From NCBI GenBank assembly GCA_004835665.1, contig RBKR01000022.1, positions 1 through 64,000 on the forward strand: 64,000 nucleotides of DNA. Reading direction: 5' to 3'. Below the pieces are notes generated by a model. That model made no database searches, had not been told where the DNA came from, and worked only from the letters and a program-made list of their open reading frames with translations. Shown one piece after another: positions 46,306 to 58,895 of this stretch. Source of the DNA: Phoma sp. XZ068 (lineage: Eukaryota > Ascomycota > Dothideomycetes > Pleosporales > Didymellaceae). The number at the start of each line of letters is the position of its first letter. Position 1 is the first letter of the stretch. A program made the position numbers and the translations under genes.

Positions 46306-47437
46306 ATGTTCGCCGCCGCACGCACCTCGGTGCTCCGATCCGCCCGCGCACAGCTTCGCCAGACACAGTCACAGGCCGCCTGGGCGCGATTGGCCTCGAC
46401 GCTCGCCGTCCTCGAGGCCAAGGAGGGCAAGCTGAACATTGCTTCGCTCGCCGCCATTACAGCTGGAACCAAGCTCGGCGGCTCGATAACCGCTTTTGTT
46501 GCCGGAAGTGGGGGCAAGGCCATTGCAGACGAGGCCGGCAAGGCAAAGGGCATTGAGAAGGTCGTCTACGTCGACAATGCCGCATACGACAAGGTCAGAC
46601 TGGCGATGGTGTGCAATGGCTGCAGTGACTGACATTCGTGGCAGGGACTCGCCGAGAACTGGGCACCGCTGCTGGTGGAGAACATCAAAAAGGGAGGCTA
46701 CACACACGTCCTGACCGGGCACTCGGCCTTTGGCAAGAACCTGATGCCCCGTGTCGCTGCCCTCCTCGACGTCCAGCAAATCTCCGACATCACAGCCATC
46801 GAGAGCGAAGACAGTAAGCATCATTTTATAACAACACACAAACAGCACTAATGCAATCGCAGCATTCGTGCGCCCCATCTACGCCGGCAACGCCATCTTG
46901 ACCGTCCAGTCCAGCGACAGCACCAAGATCATCACCGTCCGCGGCACCGCATTCCCCGTCCCCGAGACAGAAGGAGGCTCTGCAGCAGTCGAGGAGGGCG
47001 CCGATCCCAAGGCCGAGTGCCCGACCGAGTGGGTGTCTGAAGACCTTGCCAAATCTGACCGCCCCGATCTGGGCTCAGCAAGCAAGGTCGTTTCTGGCGG
47101 ACGTGGACTGAAGTCCAAGGAGGAGTTCGACAGGCTGATGCCCCCTCTTGCTGATGCGCTCGGCGCTGCCATTGGTGCTTCGCGAGCTGCCGTCGACAGT
47201 GGATTCGCAGACAACAGCCTGCAGGTCGGACAGACAGGAAAGAACGTTGCACCGCAGCTTTACCTCTGCGCAGGTATCTCGGGTGCCATTCAGCATTTGG
47301 CTGGTATGAAGGACAGCAAGGTCATCGCCGCCATCAACAAGGACCCTGACGCGCCCATCTTCCAGGTCGCAGACGTTGGTCTCGTTGGCGATTTATTTGA
47401 AAAGGTACCAGAGCTGACTGAGAAGCTGAAGCAGTAG
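46306..47437 (+). CDS. Electron transfer flavoprotein alpha subunit, mitochondrial
   Basis: Three exons, 46306-46593, 46645-46813 and 46863-47437, with introns of 51 and 49 nt. They encode 343 residues. The N-terminus is a mitochondrial presequence (MFAAARTSVLRSARAQLRQ). The ETF alpha/beta fold follows (TLAVLEAKEGKLNIASLAAITAG). The C-terminal FAD-binding domain carries the signature VSGGRGLKSKEEFDRL, then LYLCAGISGAIQHLAGMKDSKVIAAINKDPDAPIFQVAD and GLVGDLFEKVPEL. With the beta subunit it takes electrons from acyl-CoA and other matrix dehydrogenases and passes them to ETF-ubiquinone oxidoreductase. Confidence 0.96.
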
Positions 47438-48050
47438 CTATGACGTCATTTGTCGACTGTAGATGTATATATCCAAATGTACGATTTTGAATCTCCTCAG
47501 TTCCGGAGTTTGGTGAGAGATGAACATCACTCATTGGCCCGTGATTCGCAGTTCAACAACCTGTGCGAAACAGCATGTGACGCATCGCGCTAGTAGCCCC
47601 CGTCACAACGCTACTTTCATCCACACTCTTCAGCTGCAAGATGGCAGCTGCCACCGAAGCGCTCACCTGTCTTCCTTCAATGAAATAAATCTTCTTCCAC
47701 AATACTCTCTGTTCTGGTTTCTTTCATGTACAACCCTCCCAACTACCTCGCGACTGCCCTGAAATCCATGATACCGCTCCAGTCCTAGCGCCGATTGCTC
47801 AGCACCTCTAAACCAACTATCCCAGCCGCCAAAACATTGTTCCAATTTATCATCTAGGAAGCGCCTTCACTCCCTGCTACGGCTGTATCATCTCCTACTT
47901 CCCAAGACCTCGTGTGGTCGTCCAGCGCACTCTACCTTTTTCCAGAATCTGGACGAACACAACTCCAAAGTCAATTCTGGATACTTGCATCATATCCGCT
48001 CTGGAACCAACGACGACCATGTTTGATGCTGAGTGTTTTCAGCGCCTGCC
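47438..48050. other. Intergenic (K+ channel 5' flank)
   Basis: No coding or RNA feature is seen. The last part is the presumed promoter and leader of the channel gene. Confidence 0.5.
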
Positions 48051-50481
48051 ATGACCGGAACGTTGGTAGAAAAGGATTCTGAAGTGGAGAAGCCGCAGAC
48101 TCCCGCAAGCAGCAGCGCCACCGCGCCACAGCAACAACAGGCACTTCAAATCCAGGAAACCTCCCGAGAAGGCACTCGCAACACTCGACATGAGGATCAT
48201 AGGGCCAAACGATGGAAGACCTGGCACAAGTGGACCGATGGCACCGATACGAGCTGGTGGTTCGCTTCCACAGCCATTCCTCTCCTTGCGGCAACTCTCG
48301 GGCCCCTGGCAAACATGTCTTCCATCGCTGCTCTGATTACTAGCTGGCGACAAAACACTTATGTGAATGGCGAATTCGTCTCTGATCTCTACGGAGTGCC
48401 CTACGCGGATCCAAGATGGTGCTACTGGCTCAATGTCGTGTCACTAATCTGCGGCTTTCTTGGAAACATCTTCCTACTATTCAACTTCACACAGAAAATA
48501 CGCTACATCATTGCACTTCCTGCGACTATCGTGCTTTGGTACATCAGCTCTGGATTTTTAATGGGGATCACGGCCTGCATGGAGGTATACGCACCACCAA
48601 ATAGACCGTATGCAAACTACACCCAAGGCTACTGGTACGCGGTAGCAGCCGCCGTGTTCTACTTTGTCTGTTCTGTGCTGCTGATGGTCAATATGCTCGG
48701 CTACTATCTCGGGCATTATCCGGATCACTTCGCATTGAGCGACAGTCAGCGTACGCTAATCTTGCAGACGATGTTTTTCTTCATCTGGATCTCGGGTGGG
48801 GCAGGAATGTATACGAAAATAGAGATCGATGCTGGCGAGAGTGAATGGACTTTTCCCAATTCACTCTACTTGTAAGCGCTGATCAACTGTTCCCTTTTTA
48901 CAGCACGACTAACAGTACTTCAGTTGCTATGTTACGATCTTGACCGTGGGTGAGTAGATCGGCGATCATCTTGTGGTGGCTATTCTGACCTGACTAGGGT
49001 TTGGAGATCTGGTCCCTACCACGAATCTGGGTAGAGGTCTTCTCTTTCCTTACGCGGTAGGTGGCATCATCACCCTCGCGCTCATTGTCTCCTCACTATA
49101 CCGTGCTGCACGAGAGCTGGGGGAAGACCACATCGTTCGGAAAGACATCCAGCGCAGACGCGAGCACGCTCTCGAGTTGACTGCTACGACTTCTGAGGAT
49201 TACAGGTATCGTCAGCGTGAGCTCGTTCGTCGAGGTACGTTCGGTAGATTGAAAATCAGTGCACCTTCGCAGCCTAGACCCTATCGCACTGCAATGGGCA
49301 ACAAGGTGCAAACCAGCTCATCGTTCCCACTCATGCCACCGAGGTTGACTCGGAAGCCACGGATACTACTTCTTAAGGAGGAGAAGGATCGCTTTGATGC
49401 AATGCGCAGAATTCAAGCCGACAGCAAAAAATTCAAGAAGTGGATGAATCTCACTTGGTCGGTGACCACGTTCCTGATCCTGTGGTGCGTTGGAGCAGTT
49501 GTCTTCTGGCAGACAGAACATGACGCGCAGGGCATGACTTATTTCAAGGCCCTGTACTTCTGGTACGTATAGTGACTACCGTTACTGATTATTGTGATAA
49601 GGATGGGCGATGCTGATATACCCAGCTACATTTCTCTACTGACAATTGGATACGGAGACCTGTCACCCGTAACCAACCCTGGCCGCTGTTTCTTCGTGAT
49701 CTGGAGTCTCATCTCGGTCCCAACAATGACGATCCTCGTCTCTGATCTGGGAGATACAGTAGTTGCAAAATTCAAAAAGTGGAGCGACGTCGTGGCCGAC
49801 TTCACAGTGCTTCCAAAACAGGGAATCTGGCAACGATTTGTGGACAAGAACCCCTGGGTGCAACAGCGCGTCCAAAAACACAAAGAGAAAAAACGTCTCA
49901 GGCGAGGGTTTGAAACTGCGGACCCGAATGCTGGCAGCGAAGCTGGTGACGATGACGATGTCGAAGTTGCTGGCGACAGGCTGCAAGCAACGACTCCTAA
50001 TATCGACAGTTTAGCAGTCGAAGCAGAAGTTGATCTTACGCAAGCACCCACGCAAGCCTCCTTATCTCGCCGCATTGCTATCAGCATCAAAAAAGTCGCT
50101 GTTGATCTCCGTCTTGACAAGCCAAAGCGGTACTCATACGAAGAATGGGTTGAGTTTACACGTCTCATCCGATATACAACCCCCAGACGTCTCAATCGCG
50201 CTATTGGAACAACACTCACAAACGAGACCGAGAACGAGGAAGGACTGGTGAATTGGGACTGGCTTGGCGAACACAGTCCTATGGTCGCTGGTGTCACTGA
50301 AAGCGAATGGCTTCTCGAGCGTCTCGTCGAAAGCTTGGTCAGGCTGGAGAAGAGAAGGGAGGTTGCTTGTGATCACGGTGATATTGGTGGACTTCGAGTT
50401 ATGGAGGTCCGGCCTCAGTCACCCTCACCCAGCGATCATGACCATGATGAAGGATACACAAACCTAAACCCACCAGGGTGA
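48051..50481 (+). CDS. TOK-type two-pore outward-rectifying potassium channel
   Basis: Four exons, 48051-48871, 48924-48949, 48998-49562 and 49626-50481. The 26-nt microexon lies inside the first pore loop. Together they encode 755 residues. Two pore loops with K+ selectivity filters are visible: CYVTILTVGFGD, split over three exons, and CYISLLTIGYGD. Six hydrophobic helices precede or flank the first pore and two flank the second, the 8TM/2P layout specific to fungal TOK channels. A long cytosolic C-terminus contains acidic and RR/KK-rich segments. The channel carries outward K+ current at the plasma membrane and sets membrane potential. The frame is open upstream only from non-ATG codons, so 48051 is the start. 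Confidence 0.95.
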
Positions 50482-51060
50482 AAGGCAACAGCTATAGCGC
50501 GAAGACTAAGAGCTAATGATCCTACACCAACCATAGGAGTCTATCCTCGGCTCATGGCCATTCTGATTGGTCTGCGCCGGCTTATGCAGGGACAAGTCAC
50601 CCTGCCTGCGGCTGAGTCTGTCACGAGTCCAATCTGAACTACGATCCCGTACCACCATCACCGTCATACATAATCATCGAGCCGGCGTATCAAACCTTGG
50701 GTTGCCCAAATATAGAATGCGGAGACTGAGACATGGGTCAGAAAACTTCCGGTCCAACGACATGCACCCATTAAATACATGTATACGGGTTCTGCACAAC
50801 ATGTCCACAGCATACGAGCAAGAAATGCCAAACAGACTATTGAAGTGGCGTTGGTAGTGCCAGAAGAGTAGGAGACGCATTGGCAGCCTTGCAACTGGCC
50901 TCTAAGAGCAAACAGCTGAAGCCTCAGCTGAACGTCATCACCGTATCCCAACGCGAGAAAGACGAGTGTTGATCACTCCACCTCACCACCCGCAAGCTCT
51001 CCACTATAAAGGACTGACCCACAACAACCACCACCTCTCATCAAACAGCAAACAGCAATC
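50482..51060. other. Intergenic, upstream region of the secreted protein gene
   Basis: No gene seen. It includes a TATA box at 51005-51010 and a CA-rich leader before 51061. Confidence 0.5.
51005..51010 (+). promoter_or_regulatory. TATA box of the small secreted protein gene
   Basis: CACTATAAAGG lies 50-56 bp upstream of the start codon and is followed by a CA-rich leader typical of highly expressed fungal genes. Confidence 0.6.
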
Positions 51061-51817
51061 ATGAAGCTCACAACCATCCTCCCCCTCCTCACAGCCCTCG
51101 CCCCGCTCGCCGCCGCAGAAGACCTCCAACCATGCGGCGCAGCGCGATACTACCCCTCAAAATACACTTGCTTCGGCACCCTCCTGTGCCCCAAGACAGC
51201 CACGGGTGAAGCCTACATCGCATGCGGCACGGCGTGCTACGACGCAGGAACCTACTTCTGCGATTCAAACACGCAGCTGCAACTCATTACGCCGGACAGC
51301 GCGGTGCAGTATTGCGGGAGTGCGCCGTATAGACCTGGTGCTGTGAGTTTCCTCTTCCCTCATCCACAACCAAACCCAAAACCAAACCGCAGCGAGGAGT
51401 ATTGGTGAGAGTGATTGAGCCTGACTGATGGAATAGTACACATGCTGGAACTCCAACTTCCTCTGTCCCGTACTCAACGGCGAAGCAACACTCGCGTGCG
51501 GCGGCACCGCGTGTTATAATCCGCGCGAGTACTCGTGTACGAATGGGAAACTGGGGAAGCCGGCGGAGGTGCCGCCGCCCACTTGTGGGGGGTTGTATGG
51601 TGAGTGTTTCTGCTTCTTTACTTATTCTGTGAGAAAGTTTGGGCGATGCTAGATGTAGAGATGTAGCTGTTACGAAACCGAGCTAACGTGTCCAGCGACA
51701 TGCGGTTACAACGGTGATCCACCATGTTGTTCCGACAAGTACTTCTGCGCGGCGAGCAAGTGCCGGCCGTTTACGCCACCGAAGATGGTGAAGAGGGGTG
51801 TGCTTGAACTTCTGTGA
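51061..51817 (+). CDS. Small secreted cysteine-rich protein with CBM52-like (Carb_bind) repeats
   Basis: Three exons, 51061-51342, 51437-51599 and 51696-51817, with introns of 94 and 96 nt. They encode 188 residues. The signal peptide is clear (MKLTTILPLLTALAPLAAAE). The mature part has two copies of a motif of the type CG-x-Y-x-P-x-x-Y-x-C ... LLCP ... ACGTACYD..TYFC: first PCGAARYYPSKYTC, then YCGSAPYRPGAYTC..NFLCPVLNGEATLACGGTACYN. A distinct cysteine cluster closes it (CGYNGDPPCCSDKYFC). The repeat resembles the Carb_bind/CBM52 module known from yeast endo-1,3-beta-glucanases. No catalytic domain is present. It could be a cell-wall protein or an effector; the sequence does not decide. Confidence 0.8.
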
Positions 51818-53607
51818 ACTCGAACGCTGCGAACTCAAACTGCTGTGAAAGTCTCAAAGAGGCATAGGCGAGCGAGGAAATTGTTCACATGTACATTGGT
51901 GAAGCGCTGGATTTGTGCTGCTCCTTACTTGTGGTAAATAAATTGATTACTGCTCAAAATGGAATTGAATTCGCGCGGTTGGAAATCTGGCTTGCTTGAT
52001 CTTCTTGCGTGAGCTCGCGGTGTTGATATTGGTGTTGATGCTGCAAGGTACGTGTGATTAGTATGGCTGTGGTAGTATGCAGGCGTATATAAACCATTGG
52101 CAGTGTAAATATATCTCCACTTATGGTTATCTTCGTCTGTGCAACCTTGTTTTGATCGTGATACTGATGTTGATGGTGCTGTCAGTGCGAGTATGACTAG
52201 CATGTTCGTGACACCAGGCAGGCGTACACAAACCATTGGAAGGGCTACATGAATCCCCTATTACGGAGTGTAGGTGATATTGCCAGTGCGAGTACGGTAG
52301 CATGTCTGATCAAGATCCTTGAAAGCTCTACATACATTCCCATACTTCAAGAGCTCAGAGATGGAAAGCAACGTTCACTTACACGGCCACTAAAAGCTTG
52401 CAGAACTCGAACATGTTTTGCAGTTTTACCTCTACCAGCGCTTGAAGGTTGCATTGCTAGTACCTAGATATGCCTGGACACACGTACCAAGATTAGAGCC
52501 TTCACGATCGTCTCTGAGGTTCTGTTCTAGCGTTTGGCCCGTCTACTTACCCTCTGGGAGGTTTATATAGGACATGTCAATCAGTTGAGCTCCGGACAGC
52601 GGACGTGTCGGATCCGATTCCACTTCTCCCGAGCGTACATGCCAAGAAGTTCCAGGCAGGAATGCTCAAGAATCACCCGTGCGCTCAATGGGAGGGACTC
52701 TGCACTCGAACGGAAGAGTTCGGTCGAAGGGCTTCTGGGCATCTCTTGCAGTGCGTCATCTGTCTCGTCTGCTTTTGTAGATTTTGTAGACCTAATCATA
52801 CGATTTTTGGGTACCGGAAGACTCATGTCTCACTCATAGGTACAGGTGGCGAGGCCTAACTTATCATGACGCGCAGCATAGCTATGCTGAGAAGAACCGG
52901 TAGGAATATGCAGAGACAGGCTGTCAAACAATTATGAAGGAATATGGATGCCTCTGGACAGTGCGAAATTGGGGTCACTGCATCGGGGAGCAGAAGGTCG
53001 CCAAGTGTAAGCGAGCACCCATCGCAACATCGGTACTGCGCGTCGGTCCGGCAGAGTACCGATCCGCATCACGTGAAGCGATACATGCATACGATATTCC
53101 AGTTTGTCTTCGCATCTGTGAAGGAATATGATATTGCAGGATCATCTAAATACGTCCCCCCTATCCTGGAGCGTCGTTTAATGAAGTCGGATGATATTCT
53201 GCGACCTTGCAGGATTCCCCGTATTCCTCGATCGCAGTCGTTCGCCCGTTTAGGCCAAAACGTCGCGGGCGTCTGCTAGCGCGAATGATCTACAGCGCTA
53301 AAAGCCCCCTGCTACAAGGATCCGGTCCGTACGCATTACACTCCTCGACCACGTCTGGAAGGAAAATAGATATAATGGCAACCCGTTGCCTTTGTCGTCA
53401 CCTAGCATCGTTGATCACTTCCAAACACCCACCTTGACCGCTTCTACCGCTAGCACGGCGTTCGTGTGTCTTAGCTACGCTTGGCCGTCGCGTAATTAAT
53501 TGAGCTTCTCGTCTTGTAACTTTCAGGCACCAGTTTCCAGTACCTTCGCCAACGCGTGGCTCTGCATTGTTTCTGCCTGGCGCTCTTGATAATAAGGCCG
53601 AGTCTCA
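51818..53607. other. Long intergenic stretch; no supported gene
   Basis: About 1.8 kb with short open frames only (for example 52605-52859 and 52944-53279) and no family motifs. The last few hundred bases are the promoter of the ABC transporter. Confidence 0.45.
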
Positions 53608-56600
53608 ATGGCGGAGTTGGCTTCTCAGGAACCAAAAATGGCGAGGTCCGATCCACTGCCGCCGTCCGCCAGCGCGGAAGGGGAGATGGCTGTGCTCATC
53701 GAAACTGGGAGACACGACAAGGTCCAGGTCGCGAAGGATGCTGAGAATGCTGAGGATGTTGCAGTGAAGCCTTACAAAGGACCTGAGGCTGGGCTGGTCA
53801 ATTACTTTGTGAGTACATTGCTAATGCTGGTGTGATGTTTGTTGATATCATGACAGCGCGTCTTCAGATATGGAACAGCACTTGACTACTTTCTAATCAC
53901 ATTGTGCTGCTTGACATCGATCGGTTCGGGCATAGTAAGTATAATGTTGTGTTTTGTAGCAGATCACTGACGGGTATAGGCGTATCCACTGATGAATATT
54001 GTGTTCGGTATGTTGTTTCTAACGTTGCTGCTGCAAAGATGCTAACAAAATTCCAGGCCAGCTCGTGGGTAACTTCACAAACTACTTCCTTCCCGATACA
54101 ACCGTTACGAAAGACGAGTTTCAGTCAGAAATCAACAGTCTGACGCTGTACATGCTATACCTTTTCATCGCGAAGTTTGTCTTGTCCTACATATCGATGG
54201 TAAGATTCACTCCTCCTCTCTGGACAATCACTGTTGACCACTCCTAGCTCTGCATCCGAATCAGTGGCCTGCGAATGTCTGCATCACTTCGTCTGGCGTA
54301 CCTACGTGCCCTTTTCGCCCAGCCTGTTGCCACGATCGACACTATATCGCCAGGCAAGGTATCCACTCGCATCACGACGTCATCGAACACAGTTCAACTC
54401 GCCATCTCACAACACTTCGCGATGTTGTTCCAATCACTCGCATTTACAATCGGACTATACGTTGTATCCTTTGTCAAAGGATGGTTGTTGACTCTGGTAG
54501 CTTCAGCAGCGCTGCCTTTCATCCTAATTACATACGGCGTGATCGTCCCGCCCTTCATCAAGATCCAGAAAGTGACCGCGAAACACCTTGAAGATGCCTC
54601 GGCCATAGCTTTCGAGATGTTTTCGTCTGTGCGGGTTGTGGTAGCTTTCGGTGCTGAAGCCAAGCTCGCTAGACTTTACAAGCATGAAGTTACCAAGGTA
54701 AGTTTACTAAAGATGGAGTTTGACATACTTACATCTCGAGAAATACTAAGAGTATTAGGCTGGCGACAATGAGAAGAAAGCTGCGCCAATTATGGGGCTT
54801 ATGATGGCCCCTCAGATGATGGCAATGTATGGCACCTTTGGTCTTACCTTCTGGTACGGTATCAAACGGGCATCGGAAGGTCATGGTAATGTCGGTGATA
54901 TTACAGTGTAAGCCTTAGTCTTCGCGATGCAGTAGTCTGAACTAATTTGTCCAGCGTGTTGTTCTCTGTTATGATGGCGGTTATGAACATTGGTCGTCTT
55001 GCAGCACCGATAATGGCGATCATACAGGCTGCTACTGCAGCGCGCGAGCTGTTCATCACAATCGACGCACCTTTGCTTGACACCTCTGGTAAGAGAGATC
55101 CTGAGGTTACAGCAGACGCCGACATTATTTTCGAGAACGTTGCATTTTCCTACCCAAGTAGGACTAATGTACAGATCCTAGATAGCCTTAACCTTAAGCT
55201 CGGTGCTGGCAAGGTGACTGCAATAGTCGGGCCATCTGGTTCGGGCAAAAGTACTATAGTCGGTCTTGTTCAGCGATGGTACGAGCTCGCAGGTACAATT
55301 GCAGTTGAGAAGGCTGCCGATCCTGCTGCTTCGCCTGTCGTTGATGAACAGCAAACACAAAAGCCCACGAAGTTCTGGCAACGGAAGAAAATGAGCGACA
55401 AAGAGTCCAAGTCCGAGGAAACTCCCGATAAACCAAAGAAAGAGGAAGAGGTCGATCTGGGCCCAAACACTTGTACTGGAACGATCACGGTTGGCGGGAC
55501 CGACCTGCGTGAAGTGGACTTGAAGTGGTGGCGCTCGCAGATTGGACTCGTGCAGCAAGAACCATTCTTGTTCAACGACACCCTTTTCAACAATGTCGCA
55601 TTCGGTCTTTGCGGGACAGACATGCAAGATTTGTCAAAAGACGAGAAAATGAAGATGGTCGAGGAGGCATGTCGTGAAGCATACGCCGAGGAGTTTATTT
55701 CGAAACTACCTCAAGGCTACGACACGCTTGTAGGCGAGAGTGGTATCAAGCTTTCTGGAGGTCAGCGCCAGCGTATCGCTATTGCGCGGAGCATTATCAA
55801 GCAACCTGCTATTCTAATCTTGGATGAGGCGACCAGTGCCATCGACGTGCGTACGGAGAGGATAGTCCAACAGGCTCTGGATCGCGTGTCAAGGAACCGG
55901 ACCACTATCGTAATCGCACATCGTCTTTCTACCATCAAGCGCGCAGACAAGATCGTAGTCCTGCGCAAAGGCAAGCTCGTCGAAGAAGGGACTCACGATG
56001 AGCTTGTTCAGCTCGAAGCAGGCATCTACCGTGGCCTTGTTTACGCTCAGGAGCTAGCAATGGAGCCCGAAGGCGCTAATGATATCTCTGAAGAAGCTCA
56101 GCTTGAAAGAGTCAACACTCTAGATGCCAAGCGTGCCAATGCGCAAGAGACAGGGTCTCATACGTCTGAAGTGGATCCTGAGTATAAGGAGCGAGGCCTG
56201 GTGCTTAGCTTTGGTCGCTTGCTCTACGAACAGCGTAGCCAATGGTTTCTCTACTCGGTCTCGACAATTGGTATCCTCATGGCAGGAGCTATCTACCCAC
56301 TGCAAGCCTTCATCTTCGCCAAAGTTATCGAAGTCTTTACATTCACGGGTGATCGTCTTGTCAGCGAGGGCAACTTCTGGGCCGGCATGTTCGGGGTGGA
56401 GGCAGCCGCCGTCGGTCTCGCTTACTTTGTCATTGGCTATGCCCTTCATTACGTTGAAGTCATTGTCACAGCCTTCTACGGTCAGGAATATCTGAACAAC
56501 ATGATGCGGAAACGGATTGCCTGGTTCGATGATGAAGGACACAGTGCCGGATCTCTCACTTCTCGACTGAGCTCTGATGTCATGCAACTTCGTCAGCTCA

Positions 56601-58046
56601 TGACCACAGAGATGTCTATCGCTCTTATTGCAGTGGTCAACCTAGTCGGATCTTTGCTCATTTCGTTCGTCTACGGTTGGAAGATGACACTGGTGGCACT
56701 TTTCTCCATCATGCCGATCATCCTCGGCGCAGGCTACATGCGCATGCGTCTGGAGATGCAGTTCGAGAAGAAGAACGCCAAGGTGTTCGAAGAGAGCAGT
56801 CAGTTTGCCACGGAAGCTGTCGGCGCCTTCCGAACGGTTCTGAGTCTCATCATGGAAGACATGATTGGAAACCGATACCAAAACTTACTGGCTAGCCATG
56901 TCAAGCATGCTTTTGGAAGCGCAAAGTATTCGACCATCGTTTTTGCGGCGAGCGACAGTCTCGAGTTGGGTTGTATGGCACTGGCATTTTGGTACGGCGG
57001 GACGTTACTTGCTTCGAGGGAGTATGGTCTGGTCGACTTCTTCGTTATCTACACCGCAGTGGTGCAGGGTGCCATTGCTGCTGGCATGTGGTTCAGTTTC
57101 GCACCAAGTAAGTATCCTCTTTCCTCGAACTGTGAAATGGCTAACTCTTGCCAGACATGGCTCAGGCGACTGGAGCCGCAAACCGCATTCTCAGTATGCG
57201 GCCTCCCAAGAACACCGCAGCTCCAACCTATCCGGCTTTGCGCAACCCTTCTGGTGGCGTCAGTGTCGACTTCCAGAATGTTCGCTTCAGTTACAAGTCG
57301 CGTGACACTCAAGTCTTGTCGCACTTGAATTTGCACGTTGCCCCGGGCCAGTTCGCCGCTCTAGTCGGCGCATCTGGCTGCGGCAAGTCCACTACCATCT
57401 CCCTCCTTGAGCGCTTTTACGACGCAACCTCTGGAAGCATACTGTACAATGGTCAAGATATCACCACACTCGACCCGTCTCTTTACCGTCAACAGCTCAG
57501 CCTTGTCTCGCAAGAGCCTACTCTCTATGAGGGTACCATCAAGGACAACGTCGCCCTCTCGGTCGATACAGCCACAGACGCAGAAGTTGAAGCCGCGTGC
57601 ACCGATGCGCAGATCCATGAGTTCGTAGTCTCACTCCCAGATGGGTACAACACGAAGCTAGGACCAAAGGGCATGAGCCTTTCTGGGGGACAAAAACAGC
57701 GTCTTAGTCTTGCGAGGGCGCTGCTGCGAAAACCGAAACTGCTGCTTCTCGACGAGGCAACTTCGTCACTTGACAGCGAGAGCGAGAAGCTGGTACAGGC
57801 AGCAATCGAGCGAGCGGCTGGCGAAGGTGGCAGGACAATGATCGCGGTTGCGCACCGACTGGCGACGATCCAAAAGGCGGATGTCATTTTCGTTATGGGT
57901 AGTGGAAGGGTGTTGGAGCAGGGAAGTCACCAGGAACTGCTGAAGAAGCGAGGTGTATATTGGCAGATGGTGAGTTGGCTTCACAAAGCTGTAAGGGGGA
58001 TTGTGCTAACGTTGAATAGTGTCAAGCTCAGGCTTTGGATCGTTAA
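53608..58046 (+). CDS. Full-length ABC-B (MDR/P-glycoprotein type) transporter
   Basis: Nine exons: 53608-53808, 53857-53934, 53980-54007, 54057-54199, 54248-54697, 54759-54907, 54955-57107, 57155-57969 and 58020-58046. They encode 1347 residues in a TMD-NBD-TMD-NBD layout. NBD1 has Walker A GPSGSGKST, signature LSGGQRQR and Walker B ILILDEATSAID. NBD2 has GASGCGKST, LSGGQKQR and LLLLDEATSSLD. All catalytic motifs are present, so both sites look competent. An acidic/lysine-rich insert of roughly 60 residues (around FWQRKKMSDKESKSEE) sits between Walker A and the Q-loop of NBD1. The last exon adds only eight residues (CQAQALDR). The family exports hydrophobic compounds, peptide pheromones or drugs at the plasma membrane. 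Confidence 0.95.
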
Positions 58047-58576
58047 TTTCGACCAGTCGACCATAAGGCACCTTTTGCTTTCGTCGCGTTGTGCCGATTA
58101 CTAGTGTGTATGGATATTGTCGTTTGAGCATCTACAGGGGAGTATTATCACATGGACCTTCACCACTTAGACTTTATAATATATAAAGGCGTCTTTAGAA
58201 TGATGCTTGATTCGATACATAAATTGAGTTCACCACTAATCTTGTCTTTGCGTGTAGAACAGCATGTCCCTTCAGAGTAGGTCTTTATTACTTCTCTACG
58301 AGATCGTGCAGTGATTCAGCCCTGCTCGAAGCCTCCCATGTGCACTTGGAGGTTGGGTGGTTACTGAGCTCTGTAAATTTTCGCCGAGGTTGCACAGTCG
58401 CCGAAATTCCCCAATAACCCCACGCTACCAAACAAATTTGCACCCTCATCGCCCAAACCCTACATTCTCACCATCCCTTCATACTGACGGATATCGTACT
58501 CGCCAATAGACCTGATATGGCGTTGACAATATAAACGCACCGCTTGGTCTTCTCTCCATCAAGAAAGCAACAACAA
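58047..58576. other. Intergenic
   Basis: 3' flank of the transporter and upstream of tRNA-Lys; no other feature seen. Confidence 0.5.
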
Positions 58577-58649
58577 GCCCGGCTGGCACAATCGGTAGCG
58601 CGTGAGACTCTTAATCTCAAGGTTGTGGGTTCGAGCCCCACGTCGGGCT
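58577..58649 (+). tRNA. tRNA-Lys (CTT)
   Basis: 73 nt. Acceptor arms GCCCGGC and GTCGGGC pair with one G-T. The anticodon stem is TGAGA/TCTCA with loop CTCTTAA, giving anticodon CTT. The T arm is GTGGG-TTCGAGC-CCCAC. It is followed by TTTCTTTTT as a Pol III terminator. No intron. Confidence 0.95.
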
Positions 58650-58895
58650 TTCTTTTTATCTTTTCAGAACGTCTGTAGCTGTCGTGGTAGTCGAGATATC
58701 GTCCGGTGACGTTGGTGAATTTTTTGCCGGGTGCGGTGTAGTGAAGGCCTGTGCGCTCGCGCTAGTGCACATGGCCTACTAGTTATAGAGCGTGGGGCTG
58801 AGCTGTAAAAGTTTAATGGATTTCGTTCTCGCCAGCTGCAAGCCCCGTTCTTGGGCCCTTCTATTCCCATCAGCGGAAAGTCGTGGGCTAAGGGC

